A stretch of DNA of 64,000 nucleotides from Thiothrix nivea DSM 5205 (GTDB lineage: Bacteria; Pseudomonadota; Gammaproteobacteria; Thiotrichales; Thiotrichaceae): assembly GCF_000260135.1 (NCBI RefSeq), contig NZ_JH651384.1, positions 3,693 through 67,692 on the forward strand, in the 5' to 3' direction. The position numbers and the translations under genes were made by a program. Below, in pieces: positions 27,481 to 38,496 of the stretch. The notes under the pieces were generated by a model. It made no database searches and was not told where the DNA came from. It was given only the letters and a program-made list of their open reading frames with translations. Each line of letters opens with the position of its first letter. Position 1 is the first letter of the stretch.

Positions 27481-29082
27481 TTACACCCGGCCGTTGAGTT
27501 TGTCAGCCATCACAGCGCCTGCGTGGCCACCACCGTTCTTCTCGAAATGGTAGCGCCCGGTATGCAGGCTGCTGGGGCCTTGCTTGGCAAACTTGACCAT
27601 CAGGTACATCTCAACCACCAGCAGGATGGTGTAGAAGAACACAAAGCCCGCGATACTGCCGATCAAATCCCATTCCGTCAGGGTGGACGTGCCCAGGAAG
27701 GTCGGCAGCACCTCACCAATCGCCCACGGCTGGCGGCCAAACTCGGCCACAAACCAACCGGACTCAATCGCAACCCACGGCAATGGCAGGCTGAACAGCG
27801 CCACCCGCAGCAACCAGCGTTTGGTGCAGGCGGTTTTCTTGGCGGTGAAGTAGAACGCCAGGGCGAACACCAGCAGCATGGCGAAACCGGAGGCCACCAT
27901 CAGGCGGAACGCCCAGAACAGCGGTGCAACCGCCGGCACGGTATCTTTCGCCGCCATCTGCACCTGCCCCTCAGTCGCATCCACCACATTGGGCGTATAG
28001 CGCTTCAGCAGCAGGCCATAGCCCAGGTCGTCCTTCAGGCGGTTGAAGCTTTCCACATCCACCTCCGTGGCAACACCCGCCCGCATCTTGGTGAACAGGT
28101 TATAGGCCAGGATACCGTTACGGATGCGCTGGGTGTTTTCTTCCACCAGGTCGTTGATGCCTTTGACTTCCCCGGTGAGGGAGCGGGTGGCAATCAGGCC
28201 AAGGGCGTAGGGGATTTTGACCGCAAACTCGTTTTCACCCTTTTCCTGGTTCGGCCGGGCGATCAGGTTGAAACCGGCAGGCGCAGGCTCGGTATGCCAT
28301 TCCGCCTCAATGGCGGCCAGTTTCATCTTTTGTACGTCACCGGCTTCATAACCGCTTTCGTCGCCGAGCAGGATCACGGAGAGGATGGAGGCGAAACCGA
28401 AACCGGCAGCCACCGCAAATGAACGGCGCGCAAACCCAAGGTCACGGCCTTTGAGGATGTACCACGCGCTGATGGAGAGCACGAACATCGCCCCGGTCAC
28501 ATAACCGGCAGCCACCGTATGGATGAACTTCACCTGCGCCACCGGGTTGAGCAGCACGGCGGCAAAATCCACCATCTCCATGCGCATGGTCTCATAGCTG
28601 AACTCCGCCCCGACCGGGTTCTGCATCCAGCCATTGGCAATCAGTATCCACAGCGCCGACAGGTTGGTGCCAATCGCCATCAGCCAGGTCACGCCCAAAT
28701 GCTGCACCTTGCCCAGGCGGTCCCAGCCGAAGAAGAACAGGCCAACAAAGGTGGACTCCAGGAAGAACGCCATCAGCCCCTCAATGGCCAGGGGCGCACC
28801 GAACACATCGCCGACGTAATGGGCATAGTAGGCCCAGTTCGTCCCGAACTGGAACTCCATGGTCAGGCCGGTGGTGACGCCGAGGGCAAAGTTGATGCCG
28901 AACAGCTTGCCCCAGAATTTGACCATGTCCTTGTAGACCTGCTTGCCGGTCATGACATACACCGACTCCATGATGGCCAGCATGAATGTCATCCCCAGCG
29001 TCAGCGGGACAAACAGGAAATGGTAAAGCGCGGTTACGGCAAATTGGAGCCGCGACAGCTCGACGACTGCATCAGTTATCAT
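27481..29082 (-). CDS. cydA: Cytochrome bd ubiquinol oxidase subunit I (copy 1)
   Basis: 533 residues. Carries haems b558, b595 and d. Seen are His19 in [14 protein letters not shown], the [12 protein letters not shown] segment, the Glu pair in [17 protein letters not shown], and a long quinol loop around 230-340. The length and the presence of CydX fit the long-loop bd-I type rather than the short-loop cyanide-insensitive type. The copy here has Arg276 in the quinol loop ([10 protein letters not shown]). Upstream is the sulfur-globule-like gene, with a hairpin and only 79 bp between, so transcription may depend on read-through or on a promoter in that short gap. Confidence 0.97.
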   Translation of the reverse strand: MITDAVVELSRLQFAVTALYHFLFVPLTLGMTFMLAIMESVYVMTGKQVYKDMVKFWGKLFGINFALGVTTGLTMEFQFGTNWAYYAHYVGDVFGAPLAIEGLMAFFLESTFVGLFFFGWDRLGKVQHLGVTWLMAIGTNLSALWILIANGWMQNPVGAEFSYETMRMEMVDFAAVLLNPVAQVKFIHTVAAGYVTGAMFVLSISAWYILKGRDLGFARRSFAVAAGFGFASILSVILLGDESGYEAGDVQKMKLAAIEAEWHTEPAPAGFNLIARPNQEKGENEFAVKIPYALGLIATRSLTGEVKGINDLVEENTQRIRNGILAYNLFTKMRAGVATEVDVESFNRLKDDLGYGLLLKRYTPNVVDATEGQVQMAAKDTVPAVAPLFWAFRLMVASGFAMLLVFALAFYFTAKKTACTKRWLLRVALFSLPLPWVAIESGWFVAEFGRQPWAIGEVLPTFLGTSTLTEWDLIGSIAGFVFFYTILLVVEMYLMVKFAKQGPSSLHTGRYHFEKNGGGHAGAVMADKLNGRV

Positions 29083-29103
29083 GTTACCTCCCTAATAAAC
29101 TGA

Positions 29104-29143
29104 TTTTGCAGGAGCCTGCCATATGGGCTTGGCTCCTGCAAAA
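29104..29143 (-). terminator. Strong hairpin between the sulfur-globule-like gene and cydA copy 1
   Basis: TTTTGCAGGAGCC (29104-29116) and GGCTCCTGCAAAA (29131-29143) pair over 13 bp without mismatch. It lies 18 bp after the stop of the 29162-29821 gene. There is no long T-run on the minus strand, so it may act as an attenuator or mRNA stabiliser rather than a full terminator. It lies outside the duplicated block. Confidence 0.55.
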
Positions 29144-29161
29144 GGTTCCACATGAATGTTT

Positions 29162-29821
29162 TTATTGGCTATTCGCTGGTGCTGCCGCGCTAGCGGCGGG
29201 AGCGGGAGCGGGAGCGGGAGCTGGCGTAGCGCCAGTTGGGCTTACTGCCGGAGCCGGTGCGGCTGGAGCCTGGCCTGATGGTATCGGTACCAGCATGTAA
29301 CCAGGGGGGATCATCATCATCGGCGACTGCTGCATGGGCATCGGCATATAGTTTTGTGGCGGCATCATCGGCATCTGCATGTTAGGCGTACCACCTTGTG
29401 GGCCTTGCTGCATCATCGGCATACCACCCCAAGGGTTGCCCCAGCCATTAGCCTTCGAGCTATTACCGTAACCGGTCATATTATTGTAACCACTACCGTA
29501 GCCATAACCATTGCCTTGCATATTGCTGGCTGTATTGCCCCGTCCGCTACCGGCGGCATCGGAGGCCATGTCAGTCTTGCCTTTGCCTTTGAACGTTATG
29601 GAAAAGTCCACGTCACCGTCGGCATCTCCCTTGCCTTGCCCCCAGGCATTGGCGTCACCACTACCTGTACCGTAGCCTTGACCACTGCCAGACGTATTGC
29701 CAGCACCACTCCCCTGGCCACTGCCTGCGCCTGAACCGTTATCAAAACCATCAAAGAATTCAGCAGAAGCCGTTGTTGACAAAGCCAACAGGGCTGCCAA
29801 AACACTAATTGTTACTTTCAT
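29162..29821 (-). CDS. Candidate sulfur-globule protein (secreted, Gly/Met/Pro-rich)
   Basis: 219 residues from the ATG at 29821 (MKVTISVLAALLALSTTASA); an in-frame ATG at 29830 is also possible, with AGAGAGG before both. After a Sec signal peptide come FFDGFDNGSGAGSGQGSGAG, a DVDFSITFKGKGKTDM core, a Gly/Tyr/Asn part (GNGYGYGSGYNNMTGYGN), a Met/Pro/Gln part (MPMMPPQNYMPMPMQQSPMM) and an Ala/Pro tail. Low-complexity Gly/Tyr-rich exported proteins of this kind coat the intracellular sulfur globules of purple and colourless sulfur bacteria. Family membership is inferred from composition and the FFDGF start; a general outer-surface protein is the alternative. Confidence 0.5.
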   Translation of the reverse strand: MKVTISVLAALLALSTTASAEFFDGFDNGSGAGSGQGSGAGNTSGSGQGYGTGSGDANAWGQGKGDADGDVDFSITFKGKGKTDMASDAAGSGRGNTASNMQGNGYGYGSGYNNMTGYGNSSKANGWGNPWGGMPMMQQGPQGGTPNMQMPMMPPQNYMPMPMQQSPMMMIPPGYMLVPIPSGQAPAAPAPAVSPTGATPAPAPAPAPAASAAAPANSQ

Positions 29822-29929
29822 CTGAGCCATCCTCTCTAACGCTTTACAGATTTACTATCGTTTACTATTGAATCTTCGGCCTAATGATTGAAACCACCTC
29901 CATACAGGCAACAAGCAAGTTCCCAAATT

Positions 29930-29990
29930 TAAAAAGTGGCTCTAGAGGTGGCTGAAAAACAGGGGTTTCCCCAACATCCACCCTAGAGCC
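29930..29990 (-). terminator. Terminator of the RND efflux genes
   Basis: GGCTCTAGAGGTGG (29938-29951) and the complementary CCACCCTAGAGCC (29978-29990) enclose a GGGG/CCCC inner pair. On the minus strand the hairpin is followed by ACTTTTTAAAT. It lies about 40 bp after the stop of the RND gene. Confidence 0.75.
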
Positions 29991-30027
29991 AAAAACCTCT
30001 CGTGTTAGGAGAAACGGAGGTATCCAT

Positions 30028-33000
30028 TCATAATGCCTTCCCAGCGCTGACGCACCCGAGGGGGATAATCAGCAAGGTCAGCAAAGTAGCCACAGCCCCG
30101 CCAAAAATCAGCGAGACCGCCATTCCCTGAAAGATCGGGTCGGAAAGGATCACCATCGAGCCACCAAACAATGCTAGTGCCGTGATGATGATCGGGCGGG
30201 TACGTGCTTCGCAGGAATGGATCACCGCCTCCATCACGCTTTCGCCATTGACCACGGCTTCACGGGCAAAATCCACCAGCAGGATGGAGTTGCGCACAAT
30301 GATCCCTGCCAGCGCGATGAAACCAATCATGGAGGTTGCGGTGAATTCCGCATCCATCAGCCAATGCCCCGGTACAATGCCGATCAGGGTCAACGGAATC
30401 GGAGCCATGATGATGGCAGGCAGGATGAAGTTACCGAACTGCGCCACAATCAGCATGTAAATCAGCACCAGCGCGGCGGCGAAGGCAATCCCCATGTCGC
30501 GGAAGGTTTCCCAGGTCACTGTCCATTCGCCGCCCCATTCAAAGGCAGACTTGCCCTCAACGCCTTGTGGCGTTTTCAGCCAATAGGCTGCGTCAGCCAG
30601 TTGCGTCCCGTCAGGCGTTACATACCCCTGGCCGTCGTTGGCGTTTCTTAGCAAATCTTCCACCTGGCTTTGCCCATAGACCGGGGCAGCCAGTCGGCCA
30701 ACCGTTTCCGCCGTCACGAATTCAACCGGGCGTAGATCCTTGCGGTAAATTGGTTTGTCTTGCTTGTCGAATACGAAGGTTCCCAGCTCATGCAGGGGCA
30801 CGGATTGACCCATCCGGTTGGCAACCGGCAATTGGGACAGGCGGTAAATCTGCGAACGCGCATTCAGCGGCACTTGCATGATGATTTTGGTCGGGTCAAT
30901 CAGGGCATTTTTCTTGATGTCACCCAAAATGAAGCCACCCATCGCCATTTCCAGTGTGCGGTTCACGTCTTCCGCCGTGATGCCATTGCGTTGCGCTTTA
31001 TCGGAGTCGACCATGAAACGCAGGATGTCATGCTCTGCGGTCATTAGGCTGTCGACATCATCCAGATTCTCGGCTTGTCTGAAGAAAGCCATCATGTCAG
31101 TCGCGACCTTGCGGCGGGTTGCCGCATCCGGCCCGTAGATTTCGGCCACCACCGATTGCAGCACCGGTGGGCCAGGCGGCATTTCGACCACTTGCAACTG
31201 GCCAGCCGTAGCTTTCAGTAATGGTTGTAACAAGGCGCGGGCTTCCACGGCAATCTGGTGGCTGGTGCGTTTGCGCTCATGCTTGCTGGTCAGTTGTACC
31301 TGGATGTCAGCCTGCCAGGGTTGGTTGCGCAGGTAGTAATGCCGTACCAAGCCATTGAAGTTATAGGGTGAAGCAGTGCCAACATAGGTTTGCAGCGCGG
31401 TCACTTCCGGAATGCCTTTCAGGGCGGTCGCCATGCTGTGCACGAGATTGGCCGTCACCGGCAGGGCTGTACCTTCCGGCATGTTCAGCACCACGTTGAA
31501 TTCAGGCTTGTTATCCAGCGGCAGCATTTTCACCCGCACCGCTTTGAGCGGGTAAAACAGCGCCATGAACAGGAAGAAAACCACCACAATACTGGCCAGG
31601 AAGATCATGCCCTTCTTGCGGTTGGTCGCCAGCGGCACGATCATGCCACGGAACAGCTTTTCCAATCTGGCAGCCTGCTTGTGTTCTTTGGCTGCCGATT
31701 CCCGCAAACTGTTTAGGGATGGCTTGAAACGGTTGGTCAGCCACGGGGTAAAAGCAAACGCGGCAAACAACGAAATCACCATTGCCACCGAACCGAGTAC
31801 CGGGATAGGCCGCATGTAAGGCCCCATCATTCCGCTGACAAACCCCATCGGCAGCAAGGCGGCAATCACCGTCGCCGTCGCCAGGATAGTCGGGTTGCCG
31901 ACCTCACGTACTGCATCTACCGCTGTTGAAATATCGGTATCCTCAACCAGCAGCCAGCGTCGGTAAATGTTTTCCACCACCACGATGGCGTCATCCACCA
32001 AGATACCAATGGAGAAAATCAGCGCAAACAAGCTCACCCGGTCAATGGTCATGCCGAGTATCCAGGCCGCAAACACCGTGGTGGTAATAACTGCCGGAAT
32101 CACGATCAACACCACGCCCGCCGCCCGGAAACCCAGGAAAAACCATACCAATATGGTTACAATACCGGTCGCTACGAACAGTTTGAAAATCAGTTCGTTG
32201 ACCTTTTCCTTGGCACTCTCGCCGTAGTTACGGGTGATTTCGACATGCACATTATCGGGGATGACGCGGCCTTTCAGCATATCCAGCTTGGCCAGTATGG
32301 CATTCGCCACATCCACGCCGTTGGTACCGTGTTTTTTTGCCAGCGCTAGCGTGACTGCGGCAGCGTTATCCGCTTGTTCCGCACCTTCGGGGGTATCCTC
32401 AGTGATCGCGCCAGTGTAGTAAGCGACGGCATTGGAGGCTTCACTTGGGCTTTCTGTAACACTGGCGACATCACGCACATAAACCGGCTGGCCATTGACG
32501 ACCGACACAATCAGGCGTTTCACGTCTTCAGCGGAATTCAGGAATGCGCCGCTGTAGATTTTGAATACCCGCTGGTCAGGCTCGACCGTGCCGGTATTGC
32601 GTTCGGAATTGGCCATTCGGATGGTGTTGGCAACCTGCCCCAGCGACACCCCGAAGGTCGCCAGACGTTCCGGCAGGATTTCCACCTTGAGTTCATCCCG
32701 ACGCCCATCCACAATGAAACTCTGGCTGGTATTGACCACTTCCCGCAGGCTTTGCAACACGTCCAGACCGACCAGACGCAGGTTGGCGTCATCAACCTGG
32801 TTCGACCACAAGGTCAGGGTTACCAGCGGAACATCATCCGCGCCCTTGGGCTTGACCAGCGGCTGGTCGACACCTATCGGAATGCGGTCCCTGTTCGACT
32901 CCAGCTTGTCATAGAGTTTGACCAGGGATGGCTCCAGTTGCTGGCCGACAATGAATTGCACCGTGACCATCGACTGTTCGCGGGCGGAATAGGAATACAC

Positions 33001-33288
33001 ATGATCCACGCCGGTCATTTCCGACATGATGCTTTCCAGCGGGCGGGAAATCAGGTTTTCGACTTCCTGTGCCGATGCGCCAGGGTAGCGGACAAAAATA
33101 TCCACCATCGGCACCGAAATCTGCGGGTCTTCCTGACGTGGGGTCATTTGCAGCCCGAGCAAGCCTACCGCAAAAAATGCCAGCAACAGCAATAGGGAAA
33201 GTGGTGAGGTAATGAATGCACGCGCCATCGCACCCGCCACGCCCAGGTTATGGTGTTGCGGGTGCTCAGCTTGTTGGGATTCGTCCAT
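30028..33288 (-). CDS. RND-family efflux transporter, inner-membrane pump
   Basis: 1,086 residues, AcrB-like. A proton-driven trimeric pump with two repeats of six membrane helices and large periplasmic loops. Visible landmarks are the first helix (ITSPLSLLLLLAFFAVGLLG), the porter region beginning FVRYPGASAQEVENLISRPL, and the proton-relay helix ALIFSIGILVDDAIVVVENI with the two aspartates. The second half has an equivalent membrane block ending near VRNSILLVDFAREAV. The substrate cannot be told. The start is an ATG at 33288, 23 bp after the adaptor gene. No outer-membrane TolC-type gene is adjacent. Confidence 0.92.
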   Translation of the reverse strand: MDESQQAEHPQHHNLGVAGAMARAFITSPLSLLLLLAFFAVGLLGLQMTPRQEDPQISVPMVDIFVRYPGASAQEVENLISRPLESIMSEMTGVDHVYSYSAREQSMVTVQFIVGQQLEPSLVKLYDKLESNRDRIPIGVDQPLVKPKGADDVPLVTLTLWSNQVDDANLRLVGLDVLQSLREVVNTSQSFIVDGRRDELKVEILPERLATFGVSLGQVANTIRMANSERNTGTVEPDQRVFKIYSGAFLNSAEDVKRLIVSVVNGQPVYVRDVASVTESPSEASNAVAYYTGAITEDTPEGAEQADNAAAVTLALAKKHGTNGVDVANAILAKLDMLKGRVIPDNVHVEITRNYGESAKEKVNELIFKLFVATGIVTILVWFFLGFRAAGVVLIVIPAVITTTVFAAWILGMTIDRVSLFALIFSIGILVDDAIVVVENIYRRWLLVEDTDISTAVDAVREVGNPTILATATVIAALLPMGFVSGMMGPYMRPIPVLGSVAMVISLFAAFAFTPWLTNRFKPSLNSLRESAAKEHKQAARLEKLFRGMIVPLATNRKKGMIFLASIVVVFFLFMALFYPLKAVRVKMLPLDNKPEFNVVLNMPEGTALPVTANLVHSMATALKGIPEVTALQTYVGTASPYNFNGLVRHYYLRNQPWQADIQVQLTSKHERKRTSHQIAVEARALLQPLLKATAGQLQVVEMPPGPPVLQSVVAEIYGPDAATRRKVATDMMAFFRQAENLDDVDSLMTAEHDILRFMVDSDKAQRNGITAEDVNRTLEMAMGGFILGDIKKNALIDPTKIIMQVPLNARSQIYRLSQLPVANRMGQSVPLHELGTFVFDKQDKPIYRKDLRPVEFVTAETVGRLAAPVYGQSQVEDLLRNANDGQGYVTPDGTQLADAAYWLKTPQGVEGKSAFEWGGEWTVTWETFRDMGIAFAAALVLIYMLIVAQFGNFILPAIIMAPIPLTLIGIVPGHWLMDAEFTATSMIGFIALAGIIVRNSILLVDFAREAVVNGESVMEAVIHSCEARTRPIIITALALFGGSMVILSDPIFQGMAVSLIFGGAVATLLTLLIIPLGCVSAGKAL

Positions 33289-33311
33289 GGTGCCTACTGT
33301 AAAGGGTAAAG

Positions 33312-34517
33312 TTATTTATGGCTGGCGTTATTGTCGCCGCTGTTTGTTGCATCAGGCGTTGCTGCGGATCTGGATTCCGGCGGCATCCAGCCGGAAGACA
33401 CCCCTACCGGCGGGCTATCAATAATGCGCTCACCTGCGGTCAGGCCGGAAACGATTTCAACCCGGTCATCCCCTTGCGATGAACCCAGGCGTACCATGCG
33501 CAGTTCGGAGGTGTTATCCGCCTTGACCACCAATACGGCGGGCAAGCTGCTCCCTTTCAGCAATGCACTGTTTGGAACGGTAATGACCTGTGAATCACCG
33601 CGTTTCGATTCCGGCAAATAGATTTCTGCATACATACCCGGCGCAGTACTGATTTCCATGGGGATGTCGAATTTCACGGTGACGGTATGGCGGCTGGCGT
33701 CTGCAACGGGGTAAATTTCCGATACCCGTACTGAAGTATGGGTGCTGCCGTCGATACGCGCCGGTACCAGCATATCCTGCTTAAGGCTACCGACCAGACC
33801 GGCAGGCACATCCGCCTGCAAGCGCTTGTATTTGACGTACCCGAATTTCACCAGTGGCTGGCCCGGTTGCACGGTATCACCCACTTCCACCATTTTTTCC
33901 ATGATGATGCCTTCAAAGGGCGCGTAAGCGCTGGCATCACGCAGGGATGCATCAATTTCCTGCAACTGGGCATTGGCCTGCTGGAGCTGGCTTTGTGCCT
34001 GGGAAACATTGGCGGTTGCATTGGATAAATCCGCCTGCCGGATCGCGTCTGAGTCGTAGTTGCCCATGAACGATTTGGCGAACGGACGCACCGCCAGTTG
34101 GTCAAACATGGAAGGCATGGCAAAACCCGGCATCGCGCCAACATCCTTGCTGCGGGGCGAAGCCAGTTCACGGTAATACTGGCTCTGCGCATTGGTTACC
34201 CCGGCCTGCGCCTGACTGATCTGGGCAACCACGGCACTGCGTTTGGCACGTAATTGGGAATCGTCAACCTGAAAAACGACACCACCTTGCGGCAAGCTGG
34301 TACCAACCGCACCTGCCACGTATTTGACAACGCCCGGAATCTGGGCAGACAAGGTGACTTCCTTGTAAGGGATTACCGTGCTGCCCAAAACGGCATTGGA
34401 TGAGGAACCCGTGGTTCCCACCGGAATGATTTCAGCAGCTTGCGCCGCCCACGATGAAACAAGACCCGCGAGCAGGGCAGCAGTGAAGCCCCGCCTCAGG
34501 ATATTTTTGTTACCCAC
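33312..34517 (-). CDS. RND efflux periplasmic adaptor (membrane fusion protein)
   Basis: 401 residues. GTG start at 34517 behind GAGGAGGG, then a signal peptide (GFTAALLAGLVSSWAAQA). The adaptor pattern is visible: beta-barrel/lipoyl half VTLSAQIPGVVKYVAGAVG, a helical hairpin rich in Ala and Gln (NATANVSQAQSQLQQANAQL), the second lipoyl half APFEGIIMEKMVEVGDTVQP, and a C-terminal part SGLTAGERIIDSP. It bridges the RND pump to an outer-membrane channel. First gene of the two-gene operon. Confidence 0.9.
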   Translation of the reverse strand: MGNKNILRRGFTAALLAGLVSSWAAQAAEIIPVGTTGSSSNAVLGSTVIPYKEVTLSAQIPGVVKYVAGAVGTSLPQGGVVFQVDDSQLRAKRSAVVAQISQAQAGVTNAQSQYYRELASPRSKDVGAMPGFAMPSMFDQLAVRPFAKSFMGNYDSDAIRQADLSNATANVSQAQSQLQQANAQLQEIDASLRDASAYAPFEGIIMEKMVEVGDTVQPGQPLVKFGYVKYKRLQADVPAGLVGSLKQDMLVPARIDGSTHTSVRVSEIYPVADASRHTVTVKFDIPMEISTAPGMYAEIYLPESKRGDSQVITVPNSALLKGSSLPAVLVVKADNTSELRMVRLGSSQGDDRVEIVSGLTAGERIIDSPPVGVSSGWMPPESRSAATPDATNSGDNNASHK

Positions 34518-34619
34518 AGACCCTCCTCAAGATTCTGTGTTAGCAAACAACACCAAACTCACCCGTCAGAAACCCGACCTGCTCTCTCCACTTCAGGCCG
34601 GGTTCCAGTGCCATCATGC

Positions 34620-35900
<1,281 letters not shown>

Positions 35901-36000
35901 CTAGCGGTTTTTTTGAACATTTTGCATGTTGGCAGCACACACCCTGTGGGATAAAAAGATAGACCAACGCAAGCTCCAGATGGTTTTCCATCTAAACCCG

Positions 36001-36029
36001 ATAAAACCATACCATGCACAAAAAGTCAA
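36001..36029 (-). promoter_or_regulatory. Promoter of sqr
   Basis: On the minus strand TTGACT (36029-36024) and TTTTAT (36006-36001) lie 17 bp apart, about 110 bp upstream of the sqr start. The surrounding 35892-36190 is AT-rich and holds no gene. Confidence 0.55.
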
Positions 36030-36057
36030 AAAATTATTTAAAATTCAATATGTTAGA

Positions 36058-36077
36058 ATATTAATATGTATTAATAT
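36058..36077. promoter_or_regulatory. Palindromic operator candidate upstream of sqr
   Basis: ATATTAATA and TATTAATAT flank TG, a perfect 9+2+9 palindrome. Its near edge is 29 bp upstream of the sqr -35 box, a normal place for an activator. A truncated LysR-type gene lies next to it, at 36193. Confidence 0.45.
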
Positions 36078-36192
36078 ATCTGAATGTAATAATATTTTCA
36101 TATTAAAAAAACAGCGAATACTAAAGATCTGCACTATCAAATATAACCTTCAACAAATCGCTTAGCCATCGGAAATACCTATGCATACAGGC

Positions 36193-36462
36193 TTAACCCC
36201 CACCCCCTAGTCGGGGGCTTAGTGCCTTGATTCTTTTTTCAATTTCGAGCGCTTCTTGTGCGAGTATTGATACCTGCAAGCCAACTTTGGTTGGAATAAC
36301 ACCTGTTCTGGTACGTACAAACAGCGCCACCCCTAAATATTCTTCAAATTTTATGATTTGTTCGGACAAGCTGGGTTGTGTCACATTACACATCTCTGCC
36401 GCTTGTCCAAAATGTCTTACATTTGTAGCTGCTACAACATATCTCAAAACCTGAAAGTTCAT
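36193..36462 (-). CDS. Truncated LysR-type regulator, DNA-binding domain only
   Basis: 89 residues. The N-terminal winged helix-turn-helix of a LysR regulator is clear (MNFQVLRYVVAATNVRHFGQ, then CNVTQPSLSEQIIKFEEYLG and LFVRTRTGVIPTKVG) with part of the linker helix, closest in style to OxyR. The frame then ends in a G-rich stretch (RLGGGG) and stops, and no effector-binding domain is found downstream. It may be a remnant, a regulator made of the DNA-binding domain alone, or an artefact of an indel in the C-run at 36197-36210. The strand is the same as sqr, located upstream of it. Confidence 0.7.
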   Translation of the reverse strand: MNFQVLRYVVAATNVRHFGQAAEMCNVTQPSLSEQIIKFEEYLGVALFVRTRTGVIPTKVGLQVSILAQEALEIEKRIKALSPRLGGGG

Positions 36463-36564
36463 CGCTCCATCCCTAGCATCAGAATATTAAAGAATAATAA
36501 TATAATTAAATTCTAATGTATAGGAAAAACCCCATGCAGACATTGAGTTGCAGTGTCTTACACC

Positions 36565-38283
36565 CTACTTTCCTGCAATGGATCCCAGTGCTGACGGCGA
36601 AAACATATCTGCCAACTCATTGCTTTGCTGACGCTGCATCCAACTGTAGATTTTTTTTGCATCCACATCATGTCTGGCCAAGACTGCTACTGCCATGTCC
36701 AAACCACGAGGGAAACTCCGTTGTATCACTGCTTGCATTCCTAACGCATTGAAACGCTTGCGTGCTGCTTCATCCTTGACTGCCACCATGAGGTTCAAGT
36801 CAGGGTGCTTTTCCAACACCAAAGGTGTCAACTGGCTGGAAATTTCGTAATTACTAAAGGTAATGACAATGGTTTGCGCATGTGACATCTTGATGGTGTG
36901 CATCAGGCGCAAATCGGTGGCATCGCCGAAACCGACATTGTAGCCATTCGTGCAAGCGTCCATGAAGCAATCATGGTTAACCTCAATCGAACGGTAGGGC
37001 AGGTCATGTGCATCCAGGGCATTGGCGACCCGCCGCCCGACCTCTGCCATGCCGACAATAATCACGGGTGTATCAGAAGGCTGATTGTCCGTTTGGGTTC
37101 GGCTATTATTCCAGTCTTCGTCAGCCCACTTGCGGGCAAGTTTTCTACCCAGCAGCACCAGAATTGGCGTAAGTGCCATACTCGCGGCGACACTGATAAT
37201 CAGTATAGCTGCATATTCCGTTCCCAATGCCTGATTCACAGCCGGTATGGCAAAAATGACGAAAGCAAATTCACTGCCCTGCGAAAGCAGAATCCCCATT
37301 TGCAAGGCACTGCGTGCTGGTGTGCCAAGCAAGCGTGCCGCCACATAAATCAGCATTGCTTTAAGCCCGACCAGCGCCAGCGTGACCAGCAGGATTTCTC
37401 CCCAGCGATCAAACAGTACATCAAGGTTCAATGTCATCCCCACAGTGATGAAAAAGAACCCCAGCAACAAACCCCGGAACGGCTTCACCTCAGTCTGGAT
37501 GATGTGGCGGTAACGGGTTTCCGAAATGATCATGCCAGCCAGAAATGCGCCCAATGTCAGGGAAAGTTCAAGCAAGCCGGTAGCCGCAGCAGTCGCCAGA
37601 ACAATAAACAGTGCAGTAGCCGTGAAAACTTCATCATCCTTGTAACTGGCAATCCACTGGAATAACGGGCTAATCAGGAAGCGCCCAAGCATGATTGCAG
37701 CTCCAAAGGCAGCAACCGCTTTCAACGCAGCAAGACCGATGGTACTGGTTAGCGCAGCTTCATTGCCCCCCAATGAGTTGGCCAGAATCAGCAGGAAAAT
37801 CGCGCAGATATCCTGAAAAATCAGTACGGCAGTAGCGGAAACCGACACAGGGCAACTGCTTTGCTGGTTATCCGCCAAAATCTGCGCAGCTACTGCTGTC
37901 GAAGAGAGCGCCAGCGTTGCGCCTGCCACGATAGCCACATCCAGACTTATACTCGCAAACAATACCGCCAGTATTGCCAGCAACAGCGTCGTCAGGACAA
38001 TTTGTAACGGCCCCAGCCCAAGGATGTCCCGCCGCGCATCCCAGATATGGGCAATCGAAAAGTGCAAGCCTATGTCAAACAACAGGAATACAACCCCAAG
38101 CTCGGCCAGCAGATGGGTGGTTTCACTCTCCTCAATCCAGCCGAAGCCGTGTTCACCGATCAACATGCCCGCCAACAAGTAGCCAACAATCGGACTCATG
38201 TGCAGGGGGCGCATTACCACCACGGCCAGAATACCAATGATCAACAGGGTCAGAATGGGTTGTAGATGCAGTGCCTGTTCCAT
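36565..38283 (-). CDS. CPA2-family monovalent cation:proton antiporter with TrkA-N domain
   Basis: 572 residues. About twelve membrane helices (residues 1-380) with the CPA2 landmarks PIVGYLLAGMLIGEHGFGWI, LAELGVVFLLFDIGLHFS, ALSSTAVAAQILAD and the exchanger block SQGSEFAFVIFA. A cytoplasmic TrkA-N/RCK domain follows (about 405-520), and the last 50 residues are helical. It resembles KefB/KefC or YbaL. The nucleotide motif reads VIIVGMAEVGRRVANAL, so the middle glycine of G-x-G-x-x-G is alanine, and NAD or glutathione regulation may differ. The ion is not predictable. Confidence 0.9.
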   Translation of the reverse strand: MEQALHLQPILTLLIIGILAVVVMRPLHMSPIVGYLLAGMLIGEHGFGWIEESETTHLLAELGVVFLLFDIGLHFSIAHIWDARRDILGLGPLQIVLTTLLLAILAVLFASISLDVAIVAGATLALSSTAVAAQILADNQQSSCPVSVSATAVLIFQDICAIFLLILANSLGGNEAALTSTIGLAALKAVAAFGAAIMLGRFLISPLFQWIASYKDDEVFTATALFIVLATAAATGLLELSLTLGAFLAGMIISETRYRHIIQTEVKPFRGLLLGFFFITVGMTLNLDVLFDRWGEILLVTLALVGLKAMLIYVAARLLGTPARSALQMGILLSQGSEFAFVIFAIPAVNQALGTEYAAILIISVAASMALTPILVLLGRKLARKWADEDWNNSRTQTDNQPSDTPVIIVGMAEVGRRVANALDAHDLPYRSIEVNHDCFMDACTNGYNVGFGDATDLRLMHTIKMSHAQTIVITFSNYEISSQLTPLVLEKHPDLNLMVAVKDEAARKRFNALGMQAVIQRSFPRGLDMAVAVLARHDVDAKKIYSWMQRQQSNELADMFSPSALGSIAGK

Positions 38284-38306
38284 GTGGCAATCCTTTTGTC
38301 CTGAAT

Positions 38307-38340
38307 AAAAAAGGGGATGTATGAAAACATCCCCTTTCTT
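38307..38340 (-). terminator. Terminator after the copy 2 cyd operon
   Basis: AAAGGGGATGT and ACATCCCCTTT (about 38310-38336) form an 11-bp perfect stem flanked by A-rich and T-rich ends, between cydX copy 2 and the antiporter gene. Confidence 0.8.
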
Positions 38341-38379
38341 TGCTTCAAATGCAACTCACGTTGCCATTTTTACGCTGTT

Positions 38380-38484
38380 TCAGTCATCGGAATCCAAGCC
38401 GCCATGGAACTCCAGCCACATCACATTGATGATGCCGAAGGCGCAGGCCAGCAGGACGCCAAGTAACCAGGCAAAATACCACAT
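38380..38484 (-). CDS. cydX: Cytochrome bd oxidase small subunit CydX (copy 2)
   Basis: 34 residues, identical to the copy at 26210-26314, with the same WYFAWLLG start and MWLEFHGG end. Last gene of the cydA-cydB-cydX operon, followed by a good terminator at 38307-38340. The duplication begins exactly at its stop codon, so the two copies differ in everything downstream. Confidence 0.92.
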   Translation of the reverse strand: MWYFAWLLGVLLACAFGIINVMWLEFHGGLDSDD

Positions 38485-38496
38485 GTTGAACCCTCC

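Larger units (their letters stand above)
26210..29091 (-). repeat. Direct duplication, copy 1: cydA-cydB-cydX block, 2,882 bp
   Basis: Matches 38380-41261 with an offset of 12,170 bp. By comparing the text of both copies I found one substitution (G at 28257, A at 40427). The block runs from the cydX stop codon to the ribosome binding site of cydA (GTTACCTCC), and the flanks diverge at once on both sides. Confidence 0.95.

Noticed and set aside
26339-27553. 404-codon frame antisense to cydB (also at 38509-39723)
   Set aside because: Very His/Gln/Arg-rich shadow with no ribosome site; it appears twice only because cydB is duplicated.
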